Assembly (NCBI GenBank): GCA_017656145.1
Contig: JACDOI010000006.1
Location: 26,031-90,030 of the forward strand
Direction of reading: 5' to 3'
Length of the DNA stretch: 64,000 nt
Origin: Bacillota bacterium
GTDB taxonomy: Bacteria > Bacillota > Limnochordia > Limnochordales > ZCTH02-B6
In this document: positions 46,750-56,396 of the stretch, piece after piece
Position numbering within the stretch: position 1 is the first letter of the stretch
Layout of the letters: every line of letters begins with the position of its first letter
The notes under the pieces: model-generated
The model's input: the letters and a program-made list of their open reading frames with translations, nothing else
Told to the model about the DNA's origin: nothing
Databases searched by the model: none
Translations under genes and position numbers: made by a program

Positions 46750-46774
46750 GGAGCCCCCGCATCGCGGGGGCTCC
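46750..46774. terminator. Hairpin between TRAP permease and tRNA-Gln (convergent); lacks a T-tract
   Basis: GGAGCCCCCGC-ATC-GCGGGGGCTCC, perfect 11-bp stem. Confidence 0.6.
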
Positions 46775-46788
46775 CCAATTCGGGAAAG

Positions 46789-46862
46789 TGGCTGGGGCGC
46801 CAGGATTCGAACCTGGACCACGGGTTCCAAAGACCCGGGCGCTACCGTTACGCCACGCCCCA
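46789..46862 (-). tRNA. tRNA-Gln(TTG), CCA encoded
   Basis: Revcomp TGGGGCGTGGCGTAACGGTAGCGCCCGGGTCTTTGGAACCCGTGGTCCAGGTTCGAATCCTGGCGCCCCAGCCA; cloverleaf; anticodon loop CTTTGGA. Confidence 0.95.
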
Positions 46863-46909
46863 CCAAGCCTCGGGCGATAGCCAGCACCGCCGGCGCGCCC
46901 TGCTCTTTG

Positions 46910-46938
46910 ATTGTAGCCTGCGCCGGCCGCACTGTCAA
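46910..46938 (-). promoter_or_regulatory. SigA promoter of tRNA-Gln
   Basis: On the minus strand TTGACA - 17 nt - TACAAT. Confidence 0.78.
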
Positions 46939-47251
46939 ACACCGCCCCGAATCCCGCCAGCACGCCCCAGGCGATCCGATGGATACCCGGGAGGGCATAT
47001 TGTGGTACAGTAGTGAACGGGAGTGCTTTCCCGGTGGCGATTGCCGCAAGACGCCCGGCGTCCAATTGGGTCATGATCGGCGCAAAAAGGATTCTGTCTC
47101 TCGAGTGTCATAATACTTATGGTCATCTTGTTGCGCCCGCGGCGCCGGAGGAGCGCCAGGCAGTTGGTCCGCCCGGGCCCCGTGCGCCGGCGCGGCTTGC
47201 GGCCAGTGCGCCGGTTGCAATCCATTCAGGGGCCAGTGAGGAGAGTCAGCC

Positions 47252-48649
47252 ATGTCCGAACCCGTCGCCGTCATCCTGGCCGCCGGGCAAGGGACGCGGA
47301 TGCGGTCGAAGCGCGCCAAGGTGCTTCATCCGCTGTGCGGTCAGCCCATGTTGCGGCTGGTCCTGGACGCAGTGCGCCGGGCTGGGGCGGCGCGGGTCAT
47401 CGTCGTCGTCGGCCACCAGGCAGACCAGGTGCGGCAGGCCGTCGCCCGCGACGATGTGGAATTCGCCGTCCAGGAGCAGCAACTGGGCACCGGCCACGCG
47501 GTGGCCCAGGCCAAAGCCGTCCTCGACGGATATGAGGGGCCGCTGCTTGTCGCGTGCGGCGATACGCCTCTACTGAAGCCTGAAACGCTAGCAGAGCTCA
47601 TCGCTCGGCACCGCCGGGCCCAGGCGGCGGCCACGGTGCTGAGCGCCTCTGTGGCCGATCCGACCGGTTACGGCCGCATCGTGCGGGAGCGCGGGACCGG
47701 CAGGCTTTTGCGCATCGTCGAACACAAGGACGCCACCCCCGAGGAAGCGACCATCCGGGAAATCAACACCGGCACGTACTGCTTCGATGCCGCCAGCCTC
47801 TTCGCAGCCTTGGAGAAAATCCGGCCCGACAACGCCCAGGGTGAGTACTACTTGCCCGATGCGGTCGGTGTTCTCGTCCGGGAGGGGGCGACGGTGGAGG
47901 TGGTGCAGGCCGCCGACCCGGTGGAGGTGATGGGGATCAACGACCGGTTGGAGCTGGCCCGGGCCGAGGCGGTCGTGCGCCGCCGCATCGTGGACGGCTG
48001 GATGCGGGCAGGCGTCACGGTGATGGATCCGGATACGGTCTACATCGATCCGCAAGCCCAAATCGGGCCGGATACGATCATCTGGCCGTTTACGTTCATC
48101 TTAGGGACAAGTGCCGTCGGAGAAGACTGCCGCATCGGTCCCCATTCCCAGGTGGAGAGCAGCGTCATCGGCCCAGGATCGGTGGTAGAGCGTTCGGTGG
48201 TTCGGCAAAGCCGGCTGGGCCCGGCGTGCACCGTGGGTCCCTTCGCGTACTTGCGCCCAGGCACCGTCCTGGAAGAAGGGGCCAAGGCAGGAAGCTTTGT
48301 CGAGATCAAGCAGTCGATCATCGGCCCGGGGAGCAAAGTGCCGCATCTCGCCTACGTGGGCGACGCCGAGCTAGGGCGGGATGTGAACGTGGGAGCCGGC
48401 GCGATCACGTGTAATTACGACGGGGTGAACAAGTATCGGACCGTCATCGAGGACGGGGCGTTCATCGGCAGCAACGCGAACTTGGTGGCCCCGGTCCGCA
48501 TCGGCGCTCGAGCTTATATCGGCGCCGGCTCCACCGTTTCGCGGGACGTGTCGCCGGATGCTCTGGCTTTGGAGAGGGCTGAGCAGCACGAGATCCCCGG
48601 CTGGGCGAACCGGCGCCGGAGAAAGAGCAGTCCACAGGAGGCCCGTTAG
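47252..48649 (+). CDS. glmU: Bifunctional UDP-N-acetylglucosamine pyrophosphorylase / glucosamine-1-phosphate N-acetyltransferase
   Basis: AVILAAGQGTRMRSKRAKVLHPLCGQPML...; LbH repeats IGPGSKVPHLAYVGDAELGRDVNVGAGAITCNYDGVNKYRTVIEDGAFIGSNANLVAPV. Confidence 0.96.
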   Translation: MSEPVAVILAAGQGTRMRSKRAKVLHPLCGQPMLRLVLDAVRRAGAARVIVVVGHQADQVRQAVARDDVEFAVQEQQLGTGHAVAQAKAVLDGYEGPLLVACGDTPLLKPETLAELIARHRRAQAAATVLSASVADPTGYGRIVRERGTGRLLRIVEHKDATPEEATIREINTGTYCFDAASLFAALEKIRPDNAQGEYYLPDAVGVLVREGATVEVVQAADPVEVMGINDRLELARAEAVVRRRIVDGWMRAGVTVMDPDTVYIDPQAQIGPDTIIWPFTFILGTSAVGEDCRIGPHSQVESSVIGPGSVVERSVVRQSRLGPACTVGPFAYLRPGTVLEEGAKAGSFVEIKQSIIGPGSKVPHLAYVGDAELGRDVNVGAGAITCNYDGVNKYRTVIEDGAFIGSNANLVAPVRIGARAYIGAGSTVSRDVSPDALALERAEQHEIPGWANRRRRKSSPQEAR

Positions 48650-48652
48650 ACG

Positions 48653-49612
48653 GTGCGTGTCAGCTCGGTTTCCCACAAGAAGATCAAAGTGTTTACCGGA
48701 ACCGCCCATCCGGAGCTGGCCAGGGAGATCTGCGAATGTCTTGAGCTCCCGCTGGGCGATGCAGTAGTCGGCCGGTTCCGGGACGGCGAGATCAACTTGC
48801 GGATCGGCGAGACGGTCCGGGGCGCGGAGGTATTCGTCATCCAGCCTACTTGCGCACCGGCCGACAGCAACTTGATGGAGCTGTTGATCATGATCGACGC
48901 CCTCAACCGGGCGTCGGCCAGCTCCATCGCCGCGGTCATCCCGTACTACGGCTATGCTCGTCAGGACCGCAAGACGCAGCCCCGGGACCCGATTGTGGCA
49001 AAGCTTGTGGCCAACCTGCTGACCGCCGCCGGGGCAGACCGGGTGCTGACGATGGACTTGCACGCTGGCCAGATCCAGGGGTTTTTTGACATCCCGGTGG
49101 ACAACCTCAAAGCGATGCCAATCCTGGCCGACTACTTCGCCCAAAAGGGGCTTGGGGACGTGGTGGTGGTGTCGCCGGACGTGGGCGGCGTCGGCCGGGC
49201 CCGGGAGTTTTCGCAGCGCTTGGGTGCACCCCTGGCGATCATTGACAAGCGCCGGCCCCAGCCCAACGTGGCCGAGGTGATGCACGTCATCGGCGACGTC
49301 AAGGGCCGGACGGCTATCCTGATCGATGACATCGTGGACACCGGCGGCACGTTGGTCAAAGCGGCCGAGGCGTTGCTCCGGGAAGGTGCCCGAGAGGTGT
49401 ACGCCTGCGCGACCCATCCGGTGCTGTCGGATCCGGGGCCCGAGCGCCTGCAGGCCTCGCCGATCATGGAGCTTGTGGTGACCAACACGATTCCGCTGCC
49501 GGTCCACAAGCGGGTTCCGAAGATCAAGACGTTGTCCATCGCGCCGATGTTCGCCGAGGCCATCCGGCGCATCTTTGAGGAGATTTCGGTAAGCAAGTTG
49601 TTTGAAGTGTAA
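48653..49612 (+). CDS. prs: Ribose-phosphate pyrophosphokinase
   Basis: KIKVFTGTAHPELAREICECLELPLGDAVVGRFRDGEINLRIGETVRGAEVFVIQPT...TAILIDDIVDTGGTLVKAAEAL. Confidence 0.97.
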   Translation: MRVSSVSHKKIKVFTGTAHPELAREICECLELPLGDAVVGRFRDGEINLRIGETVRGAEVFVIQPTCAPADSNLMELLIMIDALNRASASSIAAVIPYYGYARQDRKTQPRDPIVAKLVANLLTAAGADRVLTMDLHAGQIQGFFDIPVDNLKAMPILADYFAQKGLGDVVVVSPDVGGVGRAREFSQRLGAPLAIIDKRRPQPNVAEVMHVIGDVKGRTAILIDDIVDTGGTLVKAAEALLREGAREVYACATHPVLSDPGPERLQASPIMELVVTNTIPLPVHKRVPKIKTLSIAPMFAEAIRRIFEEISVSKLFEV

Positions 49613-49750
49613 AAGGCGAACGGTGCTGCCGTCAGCGCTTTCCCTTCTTGGACGTGGGAGGGGACCGCCGGGCAGGGAACTCGATCCGGGCAAGGCGTGG
49701 GCAGAAACGGCACGGGACGGTACGGTCGGAAAGGCGATGCCAGCAAAACC

Positions 49751-49811
49751 AATGCCGGGAAAGGCATTGCAGGCTGCGCGTTGCTGGGAAGGTTAGTGCC
49801 GGGAAGAGCAC
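49751..49811 (+). repeat. Repeated TGCYGGGAARR motifs, two in small hairpins, in rplY leader
   Basis: AATGCC-GGGAAA-GGCATT (49751-49768), TTGCTGGGAAGG (49781-49792), GTGC-CGGGAAGA-GCAC (49796-49811). Confidence 0.5.
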
Positions 49812-49830
49812 GATAAGGAGGGGGTCCGTC

Positions 49831-50502
49831 GTGCGCACAACCGAGCTGTCTGCCCAAGTACGCAACGATTCCGGCAAGGGTGCGGCCCGCCGGCTGCGGC
49901 GGGCCGGGCGGGTGCCGGCCGTTTTGTATCGGTCGGGCCAGCCGCCGGCCGAGCTGTCGGTGAACGCCCGGGAGCTTGCGCGCACCGTACAGCAAGCCGG
50001 AAGTCACGCCCTCGTCAGGCTCACTGTGAGCGGCGATGCCGGTGAAACCCGGCATGCGGCCCTCATTAAGGACTTGCAGCGGGATCCGGTCAGCGGCGAT
50101 GTGCTGCATGTGGATTTCCAGGCCGTCGCCCTCAATGAGGAAGTGGAGACCAGCGTCCCTATCGAGGTGACCGGCGAGGAAGGGCTGGCGGGCCAAGGCG
50201 TCGTCAATGTCGTCCTGCGGGAGGTCGCTGTAGCCTCTCTTCCGGAGCGAATTCCGGACCGATTGTCAGTGGACGTGTCAGGCATGGCGCCGGGTGACGC
50301 GGTGGCCGTCCGCGACTTGGCGGTGCCCGACGGCGTTCGGGTGCTGAACGACCCAGACGAGCCCGTCTTGTCCGTTGCCTGGGCCCGGGCTGCCGAGCCC
50401 GCGGAGACGTCCGCAGGCGAAGGAGCGGCCGGTGAGGTGGCCGGGCCCGAAGGGACAGGCGCCCGCGGCGCACCGGAGGAACGTGGCGGAGAGGAAGGTT
50501 AG
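49831..50502 (+). CDS. rplY: 50S ribosomal protein L25 (Ctc/TL5 type)
   Basis: LSAQVRNDSGKGAARRLRRAGRVPAVLYRSGQPPAELSVNARELARTV...; long CTC C-terminal domain. Confidence 0.93.
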   Translation: MRTTELSAQVRNDSGKGAARRLRRAGRVPAVLYRSGQPPAELSVNARELARTVQQAGSHALVRLTVSGDAGETRHAALIKDLQRDPVSGDVLHVDFQAVALNEEVETSVPIEVTGEEGLAGQGVVNVVLREVAVASLPERIPDRLSVDVSGMAPGDAVAVRDLAVPDGVRVLNDPDEPVLSVAWARAAEPAETSAGEGAAGEVAGPEGTGARGAPEERGGEEG

Positions 50503-50504
50503 AA

Positions 50505-51071
50505 CTGAAGCTCATCGTCGGCTTGGGCAATCCCGGGCCGAGGTACGAATCTACCCGGCACAATCTCGGATTTTGGGTCGTCGACCGCTTGGCCCGGGAA
50601 TTCGGGATCCGCTGGCGCCGCTTTGCCAACAGCCTGGTGGCCGGCGGTTCCCTGGACGGCCGGCCGGTGCTTTTGGCCAAGCCGCAGACGTACATGAACT
50701 TGAGCGGAGAGGCGGTGGAGCCCTTGGTGCGCTACCACCGCGTTGCGCTGGCCGACCTGCTCGTCGTCTACGACGATTTGGACTTGCCCGAGGGCGCGCT
50801 CCGGATCCGGGCCGGAGGCAGCGCGGGAGGGCACAAGGGGATGCTGTCCATCATCACCCACTTGGGGCGCCAAGATTTCCCGCGCATGCGGATCGGGATC
50901 GGGCGGCCGCCCGAGCGAGTCACGGCAGCGGAGTATGTGCTCGCGCCCTTGCGGGATGAGGAGCTTCCGCTGTATGAGGCCGCTGTCCAGCGCGCGGCCG
51001 AGGCGGCGCGGGCATGGGTGTCGGAAGGCACGGCGGCGGCAATGAATAAGTACAATAGGGCGACGCCATAA
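50505..51071 (+). CDS. pth: Peptidyl-tRNA hydrolase (probable CTG start)
   Basis: (M)KLIVGLGNPGPRYESTRHNLGFWVVDRLA...VLLAKPQTYMNLSGEAV...GSAGGHKGMLSIITHLG. Confidence 0.93.
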   Translation: MKLIVGLGNPGPRYESTRHNLGFWVVDRLAREFGIRWRRFANSLVAGGSLDGRPVLLAKPQTYMNLSGEAVEPLVRYHRVALADLLVVYDDLDLPEGALRIRAGGSAGGHKGMLSIITHLGRQDFPRMRIGIGRPPERVTAAEYVLAPLRDEELPLYEAAVQRAAEAARAWVSEGTAAAMNKYNRATP

Positions 51072-51099
51072 TACGAGCCGTGGCTGCCTGTTGGCTGAG

Positions 51100-51129
51100 T
51101 TGATCTCGGCGCAAGCCCGTGCCTATAAT
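51100..51129 (+). promoter_or_regulatory. SigA-type promoter upstream of mfd
   Basis: TTGATC - 18 nt - TATAAT, about 180 nt before the mfd start. Confidence 0.7.
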
Positions 51130-51171
51130 GAAATTGCTATCGAGCGGCGGTCGGTGAAGGATGTTGCATGC

Positions 51172-51233
51172 CGGCGGGGCCTTCGGACCCGCCGGTCGAT
51201 CGTTCGGCGCGTCCGCCCGGAGGGCGGGCGCGC
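51172..51233 (+). other. Two consecutive GC-rich hairpins in mfd 5' leader
   Basis: CGGCGGG...CCCGCCG (51172-51194) and GCGCGTCCGCCC-GGA-GGGCGGGCGCGC; no T-tract. Confidence 0.55.
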
Positions 51234-51310
51234 ACTTCCCTTGACGAGCGACCGGATGCCCGGCCGATAGGGATAGGTATGCCCGCGCGGCAAACGGGGG
51301 GAACAGCGGT

Positions 51311-54300
51311 TTGGAAAGCACGGCGTTGCTCAGTCTTCTCGCCGGTTCCCGGGAGTGGCGGTGGATTTACAACGGCCACAAGATGTCCGGGGAGCGGTCG
51401 GGCTGCTGGCTGCACGGTTTTACTGCCGCCCACAAGGCCATCTTTCTCGCAGGGTTGTACCGGCAAGGCTGGCCCCAGCCGGGCAAGCAACGGCCGATGG
51501 TCGTCATCGCCGCCGGCCCCCACCAGGCGGAGAGGTTGCGGGAAGACTTGGCGGCCCTGTTGCCTGAGGACGAGGTGCTGTTGTTCCCTTCCCGGGAGAT
51601 CTGGCCCCATGAGGAAGTGCCGGTTCCCCACGAGGTGACGGCCGCGCGCCTGGCGGTGCTTTTGCGGCTGGTCCAGGACCGACCGGCCGTCATCGTTGCA
51701 CCGGTACAGGCCGCGGTCGAGAAGCTGCCGCCTCGGGAGCGGCTGTCCGGGGCCGTCGTATCCCTCTCGCCGGGCCAGCGGATGCCCATCGAAAGCCTCA
51801 CCGCCCGGCTCGTCGCAAACGGGTATGAACGGGTGGACATGGTAGAGGGGCCAGGCCAGTTCAGCGTGCGAGGCAGTCTCGTCGACATCGTCCCCGGAGC
51901 GGCCGGCCACCGGGCGGTGCGCATCGACTTTTTCGACGACGAAATCGACTCGATCCGGTGGCTGGATGTCGAAACTCAGCGCTCGTCGGGTTCCTCGCCC
52001 CGGGTAGCCATTGGGCCTGCATGGGAATGCCCCGCCGCGGGTGACGAAGCGGTAACGGAAGCGATCGCCAGAGCGGCTGAGCGGCAGGCTGAGCGGTTGC
52101 GCCGGGTCGGGCGGAACGAGGCCGCGGAGGAGCTCATCCGGCGGGTCGCGGAGCATCTGGAATCGTTGCGCACCGGTCGGAGGTTTGCGGGGATCGAGCA
52201 GTACGCGCCGTTTTTCTTCGACCGGCTTGACACGTTGCTCGACTACGCGGCCGGCGGGGCGGCGGTGCTCGATGAGCCGGCCCGCACCCGGGAACAGCTG
52301 CACTTGTTCAGCGAGGACTTTGCCCACAGCCACACGGCGCAGCTTGAGCGGGGACGGGTGCTGCCCGAAGAAGCCGCGCTCTTTGCCGACTGGGACGAAT
52401 TGCTGGCGGCTGTGCGCCGCCGGCCGGCGCTGTTTGTCGCCGGTCTTGAGCAGCACGTCCCGGGATTGGACGATGTGCCCAAGCTGGAAGTGTCATCCCG
52501 CTTGCCGGAGATGTTCCACGGGAAGCTGGAGCCCTTTGTGCGGGAAGTGCGGGAACGGCGGCGCTCAGGCTGGCGAGTCGTCATCGCTGCGGCCACATCC
52601 GAGCGGGCCGAACGCATCGAAAACGTGCTGAAGGACGAGGAGATTCCCGTCAAGCGTCTCGATGGGGAGATGGGGCCGCTTTCGCCGGGTACCGTGACCA
52701 TCGCGGTGATGCCGCTCAGCGCGGGTTGCGAGCTCCCGGCGGCGCGGACTTTGGTCTTGACCGAACTGGAAATCTTCGGCCAGCGGAAGCATCGCCGCGC
52801 CTCCCGGCCCGGAGGCGGGCCCGCGGCGCGGCTGGACGACTTGCGCGTGGGCGATCTGGTAGTGCACGTCAATCACGGCATCGGGCGGTACATGGGCGTC
52901 GAGACGCTTGAGATTGCGGGCGCGCACAAAGACTACCTGGTCGTTCAGTACGCGGGCGACGACAAGCTGTATGTGCCCACCGACCAGGTGCAGTTGCTGC
53001 AAAAGTACATCGGCGTCGAGGGCCAGGTTCCTCGGCTCAACCGGCTGGGCGGCAACGAGTGGGCCCGGGTGAAAAGCCGGGTCAAGGAGTCGGTCCGGGA
53101 GCTGGCTCAAGGGCTCTTGAAGCTCTATGCCGAGCGGGAGGCCTTGCCCGGCTACGCGTTCTCCAAGGACACCGTCTGGCAGCAGCAGTTCGAGGAAGCG
53201 TTTCCGTACGAGGAGACGCCGGACCAGTTGCGGGCCATTCAGGAAGTCAAAGCCGACATGGAGCGGCCCCGTCCCATGGACCGGCTGCTCTGCGGAGACG
53301 TGGGCTTTGGTAAGACCGAGGTGGCGATGCGGGCCGCATTCAAGGCTGTCATGGACGCGAAGCAGGTGGCGGTGCTGGTGCCCACCACCATCCTGGCCCA
53401 GCAGCATTTGCGCACGTTCCGGGAACGGTTCCAGGCGTACCCGGTGCGGATTGAGGCCCTTAGCCGCTTCCAGTCGCCGGCGGAGCAAGCCCGCGTCCTG
53501 AAAGGGCTTGAGAACGGCAGCGTCGACATCGTCATCGGAACTCACCGGCTGTTCTCCAAGGATGTGCGCTTCAAGGACCTGGGCTGCGTCATCGTCGACG
53601 AGGAACAACGGTTCGGCGTGGCCCAAAAAGAGCGCCTGAAAGAGCTGCGCCGGTCGGTGGACGTGCTCACCTTGAGCGCGACGCCCATCCCCCGGACGCT
53701 GCACATGGCGCTGGTGGGCTTGCGGGACATGAGCCTCATCGAAACGCCGCCCGAGGACCGGTTTCCGGTTCGCACCTACGTCACCGAGTACAATGAGGAC
53801 CTGGTTCGGGAAGCCATCATGCGGGAGCTGGGCCGGGGCGGCCAAGTGTACTTCGTCCACAACCGGGTGCAGGACATCGAGCGGTTCGCAGCGCGCCTAA
53901 GCGAGCTTGTGCCCGAAGCCCGCATCGCCATCGCCCACGGCCAAATGGACGAGGACGTCCTCGAGCGGGTGATGCTCGAGTTCCTCAACGGCGAAATCGA
54001 TGTGCTGCTCTGCAGCACCATCATCGAGACGGGTATGGACATCGCCAACGTCAACACGCTGATCGTCGACGAGGCGGACCGGATGGGCCTGGCCCAGTTG
54101 TACCAGCTCCGGGGCCGGGTCGGCCGCAGCAACCGGGTGGCCTATGCGTATTTCACATACCGCAGGGACAAAATACTCACCGAGGATGCGGAGAAGCGCT
54201 TGCAGGCCATCCGGGAGTTCACCGAACTGGGCTCGGGTTTCAAGATTGCCATGCGCGACCTAGAAATCCGGGGCGCCGGCAATCTGCTCGGCCCGGAGCA

Positions 54301-54910
54301 GCACGGATTCATCGCCTCGGTGGGCTTCGAACTGTACTGCAAGCTGCTGGAGGAGGCTGTGCGGGAGGTCAAGGGGGACGTCGTCCAGGAACCGCCGGAT
54401 CCCGTGATCGACCTGAATGTGGACGCGTACGTCTCGGACGATTACGTTCCGGACCCGCAACGGAAGGTGGAGGTCTACAAGAAGGTCGTCGCTATCCGGC
54501 GGCCGGCGGATGTGGCCGACCTCGAAGAGGAGCTGGAGGACCGGTTCGGCCCGGCGCCGTTGCCGGTGCGGAACCTCTTGGCCGTTGCCCGCGTCAAGGT
54601 GCTGGCCAAGGAGCTAGGGGTCGCGTCCGTGAGCGGGGATAACGGCGAGGTCGCCATCCGGTTGCTTCCAGGACTCGTCCTCCCCCGGGAGAGCGCCCTG
54701 CACCTGACCCGGAAGTTCCGGGGCCGGGTGCTCCTGTCGCCCGCCCGGACGGCCGTCGTCAAGCTGCGCTGCCGCGGGCTGGGAGAGCGGGACCTCCTGA
54801 TGCTTCTGGAGGAGGTTTTACGGGAGATGAAGGCGGCATGGCCGACCAGCGAAAAACCCGATCCGGCAGACCAAGCCCGGGTGCGCGCGGTCCAAGGGGC
54901 GAGACCCTGA
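51311..54910 (+). CDS. mfd: Transcription-repair coupling factor
   Basis: 1199 aa; [75 protein letters not shown]. Confidence 0.97.
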   Translation: MESTALLSLLAGSREWRWIYNGHKMSGERSGCWLHGFTAAHKAIFLAGLYRQGWPQPGKQRPMVVIAAGPHQAERLREDLAALLPEDEVLLFPSREIWPHEEVPVPHEVTAARLAVLLRLVQDRPAVIVAPVQAAVEKLPPRERLSGAVVSLSPGQRMPIESLTARLVANGYERVDMVEGPGQFSVRGSLVDIVPGAAGHRAVRIDFFDDEIDSIRWLDVETQRSSGSSPRVAIGPAWECPAAGDEAVTEAIARAAERQAERLRRVGRNEAAEELIRRVAEHLESLRTGRRFAGIEQYAPFFFDRLDTLLDYAAGGAAVLDEPARTREQLHLFSEDFAHSHTAQLERGRVLPEEAALFADWDELLAAVRRRPALFVAGLEQHVPGLDDVPKLEVSSRLPEMFHGKLEPFVREVRERRRSGWRVVIAAATSERAERIENVLKDEEIPVKRLDGEMGPLSPGTVTIAVMPLSAGCELPAARTLVLTELEIFGQRKHRRASRPGGGPAARLDDLRVGDLVVHVNHGIGRYMGVETLEIAGAHKDYLVVQYAGDDKLYVPTDQVQLLQKYIGVEGQVPRLNRLGGNEWARVKSRVKESVRELAQGLLKLYAEREALPGYAFSKDTVWQQQFEEAFPYEETPDQLRAIQEVKADMERPRPMDRLLCGDVGFGKTEVAMRAAFKAVMDAKQVAVLVPTTILAQQHLRTFRERFQAYPVRIEALSRFQSPAEQARVLKGLENGSVDIVIGTHRLFSKDVRFKDLGCVIVDEEQRFGVAQKERLKELRRSVDVLTLSATPIPRTLHMALVGLRDMSLIETPPEDRFPVRTYVTEYNEDLVREAIMRELGRGGQVYFVHNRVQDIERFAARLSELVPEARIAIAHGQMDEDVLERVMLEFLNGEIDVLLCSTIIETGMDIANVNTLIVDEADRMGLAQLYQLRGRVGRSNRVAYAYFTYRRDKILTEDAEKRLQAIREFTELGSGFKIAMRDLEIRGAGNLLGPEQHGFIASVGFELYCKLLEEAVREVKGDVVQEPPDPVIDLNVDAYVSDDYVPDPQRKVEVYKKVVAIRRPADVADLEEELEDRFGPAPLPVRNLLAVARVKVLAKELGVASVSGDNGEVAIRLLPGLVLPRESALHLTRKFRGRVLLSPARTAVVKLRCRGLGERDLLMLLEEVLREMKAAWPTSEKPDPADQARVRAVQGARP

Positions 54911-54948
54911 CGGGCGCGAACAGGCAACCGCACGGCAAACGAGGGGGG

Positions 54949-55512
54949 ATGTATCAAGTGAAGGCAACCGGGATCGTGCGTCGCATCGACGACTTGGGCC
55001 GCGTCGTCATCCCGAAGGAGATCCGCCGGACGCTGCGGATCCGGGAAGGTGATCCGCTGGAGATCTTCGTCGACCGCGAAGGCGAAGTCATTCTCAAGAA
55101 ATACTCGCCCATCGGCGAGCTTGGGGACTTCGCCCAGGAATACGCGGATTCTCTCCATGAGACGACGAACCACATCGCGCTGATCTCCGACCGGGACGCG
55201 GTGGTGGCCGTCGCGGGCGCACCGAAGAAGCAATGGCTGGATAAGCCGGTCCCCTCGCTGGTGGAGAGGGCCATGGAAGGCCGCCGTTCCATCCTATTGC
55301 CCAAGCCCGGAGAAACCGGACCGGGGCTGGACGAAGACGACGATCAGATCTGGGCCTTCCCCTCCCAGGTCATCGCCCCGATCATCGCCGAGGGGGACCC
55401 GATTGGGGCCGTCATTCTCGGGACGAGGGAACCGGACAAGAAGATGGGCGAGCTTGAGCTCAAGCTGGCGGAAACCGCCGCAGGCTTTCTCGCCAAGCAG
55501 ATGGAACAGTGA
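54949..55512 (+). CDS. spoVT: Stage V sporulation protein T
   Basis: VKATGIVRRIDDLGRVVIPKEIRRTLRIREGDPLEIFVDREGEVILKKYSPIGELGDFAQEYADSL. Confidence 0.96.
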   Translation: MYQVKATGIVRRIDDLGRVVIPKEIRRTLRIREGDPLEIFVDREGEVILKKYSPIGELGDFAQEYADSLHETTNHIALISDRDAVVAVAGAPKKQWLDKPVPSLVERAMEGRRSILLPKPGETGPGLDEDDDQIWAFPSQVIAPIIAEGDPIGAVILGTREPDKKMGELELKLAETAAGFLAKQMEQ

Positions 55513-55574
55513 CGTGAACGGAACGGCCGGTGAACACGGCCAAAACTAAATCCGACGTTCGAAACCGACGGGGA

Positions 55575-55595
55575 GGCGCCGGCTGTGCCGGCGCC
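55575..55595. terminator. Hairpin between convergent spoVT and mazG
   Basis: GGCGCCGGC-TGT-GCCGGCGCC. Confidence 0.6.
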
Positions 55596-56392
55596 TATCG
55601 TTTCGCCTCTTCCCACAGGGCGTCCATTTCCGCCAGCGTCATGTCCTCAAGCCGTTTTCCCAGCTCCCGGGCCCGGGTTTCGATGTGCCGGAACCGGCGA
55701 CGAAACTTGCCGGACGCCCGCCTGAGCGCTTGCTCGGGATCAATGCCTGCGTAGCGGGCCACGTTGACCAGCGCGAACAAAAGGTCGCCCCATTCCTCTT
55801 CGAACCGGTCCGGCGATCCGCCGGCACCGGCGGCTCGGACTTCCGCCAGCTCCTCGGCGACCTTTTCCCACGCCCCCTCGACATTGTCCCACTGAAAGCC
55901 GACTTCGGCGGCCCGGGCCTGGACCCGCTCGGCCTCCATAAGGGCGGGCAGATGGCGGGAAACCGAGTCCAAGATGGACCCGGTGCCGGCCGGAATCGAG
56001 CCCTGCTCCGCTTTTTCCCGGCGTTTGATTTCCTCCCACTGGCGCGCGACCGCGGCGGCGTCGTTGGCGCTCGCGTCCCCGAACACGTGAGGATGGCGAC
56101 GGATGAGCTTATGCACAAGCCCCCGGACGACGTCGTCCATGCTGAAGCGGCCCTCTTCGAACGCGATCTGGGCGTGAAATACGACCTGGAGCAAGACGTC
56201 GCCCAGCTCTTCCACAAGCGCCCGGTCGTCGCCGGCGTCGATCGCGTCCAGCAGCTCATAGGTTTCCTCCAGCAAGTACCGCTTCAAGCTGGCATGGGTC
56301 TGCTGCCGGTCCCAGGGACAGCCCTCCGGGGAGCGCAGCCGGGCCATCACGTCCAAAAGCGGCTGCAGTTCGGCCCGGGGAGTGTTGTACAT
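55595..56392 (-). CDS. mazG: Nucleoside triphosphate pyrophosphohydrolase MazG
   Basis: LRSPEGCPWDRQQTHASLKRYLLEETYELLDAIDAGDDRALVEELGDVLLQVVFHAQIA; duplicated MazG domain. Confidence 0.95.
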   Translation of the reverse strand: MYNTPRAELQPLLDVMARLRSPEGCPWDRQQTHASLKRYLLEETYELLDAIDAGDDRALVEELGDVLLQVVFHAQIAFEEGRFSMDDVVRGLVHKLIRRHPHVFGDASANDAAAVARQWEEIKRREKAEQGSIPAGTGSILDSVSRHLPALMEAERVQARAAEVGFQWDNVEGAWEKVAEELAEVRAAGAGGSPDRFEEEWGDLLFALVNVARYAGIDPEQALRRASGKFRRRFRHIETRARELGKRLEDMTLAEMDALWEEAKR

Positions 56393-56396
56393 TCGG

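Noticed and set aside
46750-46862. tRNA-Gln as an integration site (att) for a mobile island
   Set aside because: No integrase or transposase gene and no visible duplicate of the tRNA 3' end near 27.5 kb; kept only as a suggestion to check.
45089-47074. 661-aa minus-strand ORF opposite the TRAP permease
   Set aside because: Runs through tRNA-Gln and a terminator-like hairpin; His/Gln/Arg-rich antisense translation typical of spurious ORFs.
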